DNA from: Clostridia bacterium
GTDB taxonomy: Bacteria; Bacillota; Clostridia; Oscillospirales; Butyricicoccaceae
DNA: 6,252 bases
NCBI GenBank assembly: GCA_017560175.1
Contig: JAFYOK010000064.1
Span: 1 to 6,252, forward strand
Direction: 5' to 3'
The position numbers and the translations under genes are program-made. Position 1 is the stretch's first letter, and each line of letters starts with the position of its first letter. Positions 1 to 4,911 of the stretch are shown piece by piece. Under the pieces are notes generated by a model. The model saw only the letters and a program-made list of their open reading frames with translations, searched no databases and had not been told where the DNA came from.

Positions 1-81
1 ATCCTGATGTACCACAGCAAGCTCCCGGCTTTCTCGACCATCGCAGGTATGCTGGTCGGTCTGCTTATCATTTTTGCATAA
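1..81 (+). CDS. C-terminal 26 residues of an unidentified membrane protein (5' end outside window)
   Basis: Frame 1 is open from the window edge to TAA at 79-81. A terminator follows directly, which supports a real plus-strand gene end. The tail is a short polar stretch (MYHSKLPAF) followed by about 15 mostly hydrophobic residues ending GLLIIFA, so it looks like a last transmembrane helix. A transporter is a reasonable guess because AbgB-type amidohydrolase genes often sit next to transporter genes, but 26 residues do not allow a family call. The terminator after it and the separate promoter at 145-173 suggest that it is not simply co-transcribed with the next gene. Confidence 0.6.
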   Translation: MLMYHSKLPAFSTIAGMLVGLLIIFA

Positions 82-93
82 TCGTCCTTTGCG

Positions 94-124
94 GCCGCTT
101 CTTCGGAGGCGGCTTTTTCTTTTG
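94..124 (+). terminator. Intrinsic terminator with UUCG tetraloop
   Basis: The arm GCCGCTTC (94-101) pairs with GAGGCGGC (106-113) around a TTCG loop (102-105) closed by C-G. This gives 8 pairs with one G-U wobble. A T-rich tail (TTTTTCTTTT, 114-123) follows. It lies 12 bases after the stop codon of the upstream partial gene, so it should end that transcript and insulate the amidohydrolase unit. Confidence 0.85.
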
Positions 125-144
125 CATCTTTTTATATTTTTTGC

Positions 145-173
145 TTTACGCAGGAAGACCCTTGTGTTATAAT
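145..173 (+). promoter_or_regulatory. Sigma-A type promoter for the M20 amidohydrolase gene
   Basis: A -35 hexamer TTTACG (145-150, 4 of 6 consensus bases) is followed by a 17-base spacer and a perfect TATAAT -10 (168-173). An extended -10 TG stands at 165-166. Transcription would start near 180, leaving a leader of roughly 88 bases before the start codon at 268. The promoter sits just after the upstream terminator, as expected for a self-contained unit. Confidence 0.75.
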
Positions 174-206
174 TTAGTTGGTTTTCACCATTGCGATGAA
201 AATTTC

Positions 207-227
207 CGATTTGTTTTGTGCAAATCG
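207..227 (+). repeat. Inverted repeat in the amidohydrolase leader (hairpin or operator)
   Basis: CGATTTG (207-213) and CAAATCG (221-227) are perfect inverted copies separated by 7 bases (TTTTGTG). The repeat lies about 27-47 bases downstream of the predicted transcription start. It has no T-run, so it is not a terminator. It could be a mRNA leader hairpin or the binding site of a dimeric repressor; the sequence does not decide between these. Confidence 0.5.
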
Positions 228-251
228 ACGATATGCTTTAAAAATTTTTGT

Positions 252-257
252 AAAGGA
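252..257 (+). promoter_or_regulatory. Ribosome binding site fixing the amidohydrolase start at 268
   Basis: AAAGGA ends 10 bases before ATG 268. The in-frame upstream ATGs at 178 and 196 have no comparable purine-rich site. ATG 178 would also lie at or before the predicted transcription start, so 268 is preferred. Confidence 0.75.
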
Positions 258-267
258 TGATACACGC

Positions 268-1701
268 ATGAGCATTGAAAAGATCGCTTCCGTCATCGAA
301 AGTAAGGCAGGTATGCTGACCAAGGCCAGCGATAACATCTGGGAATACGCCGAAATGGCTTTCCGTGAGCATAAGTCCATGGAAGAGCTTTGCGGCATCC
401 TCGAAGCCGAAGGCTTTGAAGTCAAGAAGGGCATCGGCGACGTCGAGACCGCATTCTCCGGTTCTTTCGGCAGCGGCAAGCCCGTCATCGGTATTCTGGG
501 CGAATTCGACGCGCTGGACAACCTCAACCAGGTCGCAGGCGCTACACATAAGGAATGCTTCATCGAAGGCGCACCCGGCCACGGCTGCGGTCATAACCTC
601 TTCGGTGTCGGCTCTCTGGCAGCTGCCATTGCCGTTAAGGAATATCTGAAGGAAACAGGTGCTTCGGGCACAGTCGTCTACTTCGGTACTCCCGGTGAGG
701 AAGGCGGTTCCGGTAAGGCCTTCATGGCTCGTGAAGGCTGCTTCGATCAGCTGGATGCTGCCATCACATGGCATCCCGGTTCGGTCAACGTTGCTTCCAA
801 CAACTCCTCCCTGGCCAACATCCAGGTCAAGTTCAAGTACTACGGCATCAGCGCACACGCTGCAGGCGACCCCCACAACGGCCGTTCGGCTCTCGACGCT
901 GTCGAACTGCTCAACATCGGTGTCCAGTTCCTGCGTGAGCACATGATCCCCGAAGCAAGAATCCACTACGCCATCACCAATGCCGGTGGTTTCTCCCCCA
1001 ACGTCGTCCAGCCCTACGCCGAGGTTCTCTACCTCATCCGCGCACCCAAGAACGCGCTGGCCAAGGATCTGTATGACCGCGTCATGAAGATCGCCAAGGG
1101 TGCCGAGCTGATGACCGAGACACGCATGGAATACGAGTTCATCAAGGCCTGCTCCAACGTCGTCAACAACGTCGTTCTGGAAAGCCAGCTGGACAAGAAC
1201 CTCCACAATGTTCCCCTGCCCGAGTACACCGAGGAAGAGATGGCTCTGGCCGCTGAATATAAGGAATCTTCCAAGCAGTTTGCTGTCGACCTGGCAGAAA
1301 AGCACATGGCCGGCGGCCCCGAAGTTGTCAAGTACATCAAGGAGCACGTTGGTGGTCCTCTGAACAACTTCATCATGCCCTACTATCCCTCCGGCAAGGC
1401 CATGGGCGGCTCCACCGACGTTGGTGACGTCTCCTGGGTCTGCCCGACCGCACAGATCAGCGCCGTTACACTGGCTGCCGACACACCGGGCCACTCCTGG
1501 CAGATCGTTTCCCAGGGCAAGTCTTCCATCGCCCACAAGGGTATGCTCTATGCCGGTAAGGTCATGGCTGCTACCGTCATCGATCTGATGAAGGATCCCG
1601 AGCTGCTGGCCGCTGCAAAGGCTGAGCACGCCGAGAGAGTCGGCCCCGACGGCTACATCTGCCCCATCCCCAAGGGTGTCAAGCCCCAGCCCATCAAGTA
1701 A
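268..1701 (+). CDS. abgB: M20-family metallo-amidohydrolase, AbgB-like (p-aminobenzoyl-glutamate hydrolase B type)
   Basis: This is a 477-residue cytoplasmic zinc-type hydrolase of the M20 peptidase/amidohydrolase family, close to the length I recall for E. coli AbgB (about 480). Expected metal and catalytic motifs are all present: GEFDAL (78-83), GHGCGHN (104-110), TPGEEGG (141-147 with the Glu pair 144-145), TWHPG (167-171), the dimerisation-domain motif GISAHAAG (193-200), GGSTDVGDVSW (380-390), and TPGHSWQ with His409. The GSTDVGDVSW block points to the AbgB branch. AbgB with AbgA cleaves p-aminobenzoyl-glutamate, a folate breakdown product. No AbgA partner is visible here, so another N-acyl amino acid or dipeptide substrate is possible and the symbol marks family rather than proven substrate. 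There is no signal peptide. Codons are strongly biased to C- or G-ending forms (AAC, ATC, AAG, TTC), which with the near-consensus promoter suggests high expression. The gene is monocistronic, with terminators on both sides. Confidence 0.88.
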   Translation: MSIEKIASVIESKAGMLTKASDNIWEYAEMAFREHKSMEELCGILEAEGFEVKKGIGDVETAFSGSFGSGKPVIGILGEFDALDNLNQVAGATHKECFIEGAPGHGCGHNLFGVGSLAAAIAVKEYLKETGASGTVVYFGTPGEEGGSGKAFMAREGCFDQLDAAITWHPGSVNVASNNSSLANIQVKFKYYGISAHAAGDPHNGRSALDAVELLNIGVQFLREHMIPEARIHYAITNAGGFSPNVVQPYAEVLYLIRAPKNALAKDLYDRVMKIAKGAELMTETRMEYEFIKACSNVVNNVVLESQLDKNLHNVPLPEYTEEEMALAAEYKESSKQFAVDLAEKHMAGGPEVVKYIKEHVGGPLNNFIMPYYPSGKAMGGSTDVGDVSWVCPTAQISAVTLAADTPGHSWQIVSQGKSSIAHKGMLYAGKVMAATVIDLMKDPELLAAAKAEHAERVGPDGYICPIPKGVKPQPIK

Positions 1702-1722
1702 GAAATCTCCCCTTACATACAG

Positions 1723-1755
1723 AAAACCGTCCCACAGATCGTGGGACGGTTTTTT
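1723..1755. terminator. Bidirectional intrinsic terminator between convergent genes
   Basis: CCGTCCCAC (1727-1735) pairs perfectly with GTGGGACGG (1741-1749) around a 5-base loop. The stem is extended by AAAA (1723-1726) against TTTT (1750-1753). The T-run serves the plus strand (amidohydrolase, stop at 1701) and the A-run serves the minus strand (radical SAM gene, stop at 1761). One hairpin therefore closes both transcription units. Confidence 0.9.
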
Positions 1756-1760
1756 CTTTG

Positions 1761-2738
1761 TTACAGGATCCGTATATACGCCTTCTCACAGGCTGTATCG
1801 CTGCGGATGGTTTGGATATTGCTTATGGCAGAAAAACGGCGCAGATTGGCTTTCTTCTGTCCTATGGCGATGGAATGTATCTTTGGCGGCACGATGATCT
1901 CATAGGGGCGTCCATCTTTGGGAATGACCGCTTCCACGGAACGGAAAAACCGTTCGCTCATGACCATCTCTCCAAAGGCCGGATGATAAGGGCCTGCCAC
2001 GACCGCGCCGCCCGAAAGCTCTTCGGTAGGGTTGAGGCCCAGGCGGATGACCGGAATGTTCTCCGCTTCAAAGATATCCAGCAGATCGGCACAGACCGGC
2101 ACAGCTTCCTCCACTGTCATCGGACGGTAGCTTCCCATCTCATACATCCTGCAAAGGGCAGTATTGCCCAGCACACAGGTGGGATAGATGCGGACGCCAT
2201 GGGGCTTCAGCCGAGCCAATGCCTTTGCCGTATACAGTTCATCTTCATATCGGCTGCCCGGCAGGCCGACCATCATCTGCAGGATCAGTTCAAATCCATA
2301 CTCCGAAATCAGCGCCGATGCCGATGCGGTATGCTCTGCGGCATGTCCTCTGCCTGCCTTACGCAGCACCTCATCGACCATGGACTGTGCGCCCAGTTCG
2401 ATGGTCTGCACGCCATAAGCTCTGAGAATGTCCAATACTTCACGATCGATGGCATCGGGCCGGGTCGACAGACGGATGCTATGGCATCGTCCATCGAGAA
2501 TATACGGATGGGCAGCTTGTAGGTATTCGACCATCTTTGCACGATCGATGGCTGTAAAGCTGCCGCCATAAAAGGAGATCTGCGGACACTTTGCGTACCG
2601 CAGACCTTCTTCAATGATTTTCTGTACATCTTCCGCTCCGGGTACCGACGGCGATGCGATCTGCTTCTGATCGCAGAATACGCAATCATGGGGGCATCCC
2701 AGATGGGGAATAAAAATGGGCAGGATCGAGCGTTTCAT
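1761..2738 (-). CDS. Elp3/YhcC-like radical SAM protein of the clostridial rnc cluster
   Basis: The 325-residue protein has the radical SAM cluster motif near its N-terminus: C15-x3-C19-x2-C22 within GCPHDCVFC, which should bind a [4Fe-4S] cluster and S-adenosylmethionine. Further family motifs are YGGSFTAID (57-65), STRPDAID (91-98), ELGAQSM (114-120), QMMVGLPG (154-161) and VRIYP (182-186). The last leads into what looks like the C-terminal domain shared by Elp3 and YhcC proteins. It is often annotated 'elongator complex protein 3', but there is no room for the GNAT acetyltransferase domain of true Elp3, so tRNA wobble-uridine acetylation cannot be assumed. The reaction is unknown. The start is fixed because no other Met precedes the cysteine motif. 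Only 3 bases separate it from the rnc stop, and the only Shine-Dalgarno-like bases (AAGG) lie almost against the ATG, so translation probably depends on reinitiation after rnc. It is the last gene of the minus-strand operon. Confidence 0.88.
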   Translation of the reverse strand: MKRSILPIFIPHLGCPHDCVFCDQKQIASPSVPGAEDVQKIIEEGLRYAKCPQISFYGGSFTAIDRAKMVEYLQAAHPYILDGRCHSIRLSTRPDAIDREVLDILRAYGVQTIELGAQSMVDEVLRKAGRGHAAEHTASASALISEYGFELILQMMVGLPGSRYEDELYTAKALARLKPHGVRIYPTCVLGNTALCRMYEMGSYRPMTVEEAVPVCADLLDIFEAENIPVIRLGLNPTEELSGGAVVAGPYHPAFGEMVMSERFFRSVEAVIPKDGRPYEIIVPPKIHSIAIGQKKANLRRFSAISNIQTIRSDTACEKAYIRIL

Positions 2739-2741
2739 GCC

Positions 2742-3419
2742 TTACAGCTGACCCATCAGCTCAAGAGCTGCCTTGGCAGCTGCCTGCTCGGCCTGCTTCT
2801 TGCTGCGGCCTTCGCCGACAGCAATGGGATTGGAATTGATGTGGACTTCGATGACGAATGTCTTGTTATGGTCGGGACCGCTCTCTGCCTTGAGGTGGTA
2901 GGACAGGGTCTCCTGGTGGTTCTTCTGGACGATCTCCTGCAGGCTGGTCTTATAGTCGACCAGGCGATGGCCCTTGGCGATGCTCTCTGCCTTACGCATG
3001 ATGAACTCCAGAATGAAGTCCTTGGCTGCTTCGATGCCTCCGTCAAGGTAAATGGCCGCCAAAACAGCTTCGACCGCATCGGACAATACCGAGGGTCGCT
3101 TGTTTCCTCCGCCATTTATCTCGCCCTTACCCAGCAGCAGGTGCTGGCCCAGGCCGATCTCCTGCGCAAACTCAAACAGCGACTGTTCGCAGACGATGGA
3201 TGCACGCAGCTTGGTCATCTCACCCTCAGGCAGTTCGGTATAAGTATTGAAGATATACTCTGCGGAAATCATACCCAGAACGGCGTCGCCCAGATACTCC
3301 AGACGTTCGTTGCTCTTGACATGATGGGCGCGGTGCTCGTTGGCATAGGAGCTATGGCACAGTGCGTTGGTCAGCAGTGCAGGATTTTTGAAGTGATAGC
3401 CTTTGATTTCTTCTGTCAT
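2742..3419 (-). CDS. rnc: Ribonuclease III
   Basis: This 225-residue endonuclease cleaves double-stranded RNA in rRNA precursor processing and mRNA/sRNA turnover in the cytoplasm. The catalytic domain carries the signature ERLEYLGDAVLG (38-49). E38, E41, D45, D114 and E117 (in SDAVEAVLAAIYLDGG) fall at the same positions as the acidic active-site residues of E. coli RNase III. A C-terminal double-stranded RNA binding domain spans about 155-225, beginning DYKTSLQE and including GEGRSKKQAEQAAAKAAL. The length is typical (E. coli has 226). The start at 3419 is chosen over an in-frame ATG at 3494 because it has a good ribosome binding site and starts the family N-terminus; the longer form would translate a terminator hairpin. 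It lies downstream of acpP behind that terminator, with no convincing promoter in between. Confidence 0.96.
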   Translation of the reverse strand: MTEEIKGYHFKNPALLTNALCHSSYANEHRAHHVKSNERLEYLGDAVLGMISAEYIFNTYTELPEGEMTKLRASIVCEQSLFEFAQEIGLGQHLLLGKGEINGGGNKRPSVLSDAVEAVLAAIYLDGGIEAAKDFILEFIMRKAESIAKGHRLVDYKTSLQEIVQKNHQETLSYHLKAESGPDHNKTFVIEVHINSNPIAVGEGRSKKQAEQAAAKAALELMGQL

Positions 3420-3429
3420 TATAGTTTCT

Positions 3430-3436
3430 CTCCTTT
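3430..3436 (-). promoter_or_regulatory. Ribosome binding site fixing the rnc start
   Basis: On the minus strand AAAGGAG lies 10 bases before ATG at 3419-3417. It decides between this start and the in-frame ATG at 3494-3492, which has no such site. Confidence 0.8.
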
Positions 3437-3454
3437 CTATGGTGGTCTTTCTTA

Positions 3455-3485
3455 TAAAAATCGGGGTCGGACAGCCGACCCCGAT
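3455..3485 (-). terminator. Intrinsic terminator between acpP and rnc (possible attenuator of rnc)
   Basis: On the minus strand ATCGGGGTCGG pairs perfectly with CCGACCCCGAT around a CTGT loop, an 11-bp GC-rich stem (3460-3485). A run of T follows (from the A-run at about 3455-3460). It stands 36 bases after the acpP stop and ends about 35 bases before the rnc start. It should end most acpP transcripts, leaving rnc and the radical SAM gene to be read by readthrough. Confidence 0.88.
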
Positions 3486-3521
3486 CCTAATCACATTTCT
3501 GTTTTTCAGCCGTTCCGACGA

Positions 3522-3752
3522 TTAGATACGATCGGAGATCAGGTTGACAACATCGCCGACAGTGCGGACATTCTGCAGGTCATTCTCGTTGATCTCGTCC
3601 AGGTTGAACAGGGACTCGACCTCCAGCATCAGGTCGACAACGTCGATGGAGTCGGCGTTCAGGTCGTCGATGAAGTGGGTGTCCATTGTGATGCTGTCTG
3701 CCTCAACACCGAAATGATCGACGATCAGGCCGCAGAGCTTTTCAAATACCAT
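3522..3752 (-). CDS. acpP: Acyl carrier protein
   Basis: This 76-residue acidic protein carries growing fatty acyl chains as thioesters on 4'-phosphopantetheine, attached by a holo-ACP synthase. The attachment serine is S35 in DDLNADSIDVVDL (29-41). Ile replaces the more common Leu after the serine, a conservative change seen in other ACPs. The acidic helix II after S35 (VVDLMLEVE) and the ending VGDVVNLISDRI fit the family, and the length is standard. A strong GGAGG (3761-3765) stands 8 bases before the ATG. It follows plsX, whose product consumes acyl-ACP, but has its own promoter in the 112-base gap and a terminator behind it. This fits the need for far more ACP than PlsX or RNase III. Confidence 0.95.
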   Translation of the reverse strand: MVFEKLCGLIVDHFGVEADSITMDTHFIDDLNADSIDVVDLMLEVESLFNLDEINENDLQNVRTVGDVVNLISDRI

Positions 3753-3787
3753 GATATATTCCTCCGTAAAACACAGTTTTAAACGAG

Positions 3788-3805
3788 GCGGTCTGTATAA
3801 ACCGC
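3788..3805 (-). repeat. Hairpin/imperfect palindrome in the acpP leader
   Basis: On the minus strand GCGGTTT and AGACCGC pair (7 pairs, one G-U) around a 4-base ATAC loop. It begins about 6 bases after the predicted transcription start. A hairpin so near the 5' end may stabilise the abundant acpP mRNA. As DNA it could equally be an operator. It lacks a T-run and is not a terminator. Confidence 0.45.
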
Positions 3806-3817
3806 TCCTTGGTTTGG

Positions 3818-3846
3818 ATTATAGCAAAGGTTTTGTGGGATGTAAA
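3818..3846 (-). promoter_or_regulatory. Promoter of acpP
   Basis: On the minus strand TTTACA (3846-3841, 5 of 6 consensus bases) is followed by a 17-base spacer and a perfect TATAAT (3823-3818), preceded by an extended -10 TG. The predicted transcript starts near 3811 and has a leader of about 59 bases. The promoter lies wholly in the gap between the plsX stop (3865) and acpP. It gives acpP transcription independent of trmFO-plsX. Confidence 0.82.
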
Positions 3847-3864
3847 CAGATTTCGGGGAAGTTT

Positions 3865-4911
3865 TTAGCCTTCGGGCTGCTCTTTTTTCTCGCTCTTGAA
3901 GGCAGCCAGCATGGGGGCCTTCTCGCTGATCTCTTCCAGAATGCCCGACTGAACATACTTGTAAGCCTGACGGATGGCGCTGACAGTGGCTTCAGGGTCG
4001 CTGGAGCCGTGGGCCTTGATGACCGGCTTGGCGATACCCAGCAGGGGCGCGCCGCCGACCTTCTTATAGTCCATGATCTGCTTGAGATTGTCCAGGCCGC
4101 CCTTGACCAACAGCGCTGCAATCTTAGTCACGATGCTCTTATAGAACATATTCTTGAGAATACCGACCATGAACAGACCCAGACCCTCATAGGTCTTGAG
4201 GACGACGTTGCCGGTGAAACCGTCAGTAACCAGAACATCGGCACCGCCCAGAGCGATATCGCGGCCTTCGATGTTGCCGACGAAATTGATCAGACCCTGC
4301 TCGTGTGCTTCCTTCAGCATCTGGTAGGCTTCCACGTGCATGGGTGTGCCCTTGGTATCTTCCGAACCATTGTTGATCAGGCCGACACGGGGATTCTCGA
4401 TGCCCATCAGCTTGCGCATGTAGCAGGAACCCATAAAGCCGAACTGAACCATATCCTCAGGATTGCAGACGACATTGGCGCCGCAGTCGATGAGGAGGGC
4501 ATAACCGGCTTTGGTGGGCAGGCAGGGCGCCAGCGCAGGACGACGGATGCCCTTGATGCGCTTGAGGACGAAGGTGCTGCCGGCCAGAACAGCACCGGTG
4601 CTGCCGGCCGAAAGACCTGCATCGCCTTCACCCTTCTGCAGCAGATCGAGCATGACCGACATGGACGAATCCTTCTTGCGGCGGAAGGCCAGCGTGGGGC
4701 TTTCGTGCATATCGATGACTTCGGTGGTGGGGACAACACGGATACGGCTCTCGTTCTCGGCCTTTTCACGGGCCAGGATGCCATTGATCTCGCTGCCGTC
4801 ACCGACCAGAATGACCTCCAGATCGGACATTTCGCGGACGGCACGAACGCCGCCGGTGACCAGAGCGTCGGCGCCCTTGTCGCTGCCCATTACATCAATA
4901 ATGATCTTCAT
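3865..4911 (-). CDS. plsX: Phosphate acyltransferase PlsX
   Basis: This 348-residue peripheral membrane enzyme converts acyl-ACP and phosphate to acyl-phosphate, which PlsY then uses to acylate glycerol-3-phosphate in the first step of phospholipid synthesis. Family motifs are visible throughout: DVMGSDKGAD at the N-terminus (6-15; many relatives have MGGD), GLSAGSTGAVLAGS (99-112), LLIDCGANVVCNPEDM (139-154), GLINNGSEDTKGTP (177-190) and ADVLVTDGFTGNVVLKT (224-240). The ending is polar and charged. The length is slightly above the B. subtilis protein. The ATG overlaps the trmFO stop by four bases (ATGA), and a GGAGG lies about 10 bases upstream inside trmFO, so its translation is probably coupled. 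The gene for its acyl donor carrier, acpP, is next downstream. I see no convincing terminator after plsX; only a 4-bp AGCC/GGCT stem spans its end. Confidence 0.95.
   Translation of the reverse strand: MKIIIDVMGSDKGADALVTGGVRAVREMSDLEVILVGDGSEINGILAREKAENESRIRVVPTTEVIDMHESPTLAFRRKKDSSMSVMLDLLQKGEGDAGLSAGSTGAVLAGSTFVLKRIKGIRRPALAPCLPTKAGYALLIDCGANVVCNPEDMVQFGFMGSCYMRKLMGIENPRVGLINNGSEDTKGTPMHVEAYQMLKEAHEQGLINFVGNIEGRDIALGGADVLVTDGFTGNVVLKTYEGLGLFMVGILKNMFYKSIVTKIAALLVKGGLDNLKQIMDYKKVGGAPLLGIAKPVIKAHGSSDPEATVSAIRQAYKYVQSGILEEISEKAPMLAAFKSEKKEQPEG

Noticed and set aside
230..262. A/T-rich near-palindrome (CTTTA...TAAAG) around the amidohydrolase ribosome binding site as a possible riboswitch-like sequester
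   Set aside because: Pairing would be almost entirely A-U and weak, and no known riboswitch pattern is recognisable.
178..267. 30-codon N-terminal extension of the amidohydrolase from ATG 178
   Set aside because: ATG 178 lies at or before the predicted transcription start and has no Shine-Dalgarno sequence. ATG 268 has AAAGGA 10 bases upstream and gives the family's usual length.
238..1629. Long open frame of 463 codons on the minus strand opposite the amidohydrolase gene
   Set aside because: It is a shadow of strong codon bias on the plus strand. The translation resembles no family I recognise, and it has no fitting ribosome binding site or promoter. The plus-strand gene carries all M20 motifs.
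3441..3470. Possible promoter for rnc using TATAAG just after the acpP terminator
   Set aside because: The -10-like bases come from the terminator U-run, and no acceptable -35 hexamer stands 16-18 bases upstream.
3420..3494. 25-codon N-terminal extension of rnc from an ATG at 3494
   Set aside because: It would translate through the terminator hairpin, has no ribosome binding site, and adds residues absent from the RNase III family. ATG 3419 has AAAGGAG at good spacing.
3862..3885. Possible terminator at the end of plsX (AGCC-CGAA-GGCT followed by A-rich bases)
   Set aside because: The stem is only four base pairs and is not followed by a T-run on the minus strand.
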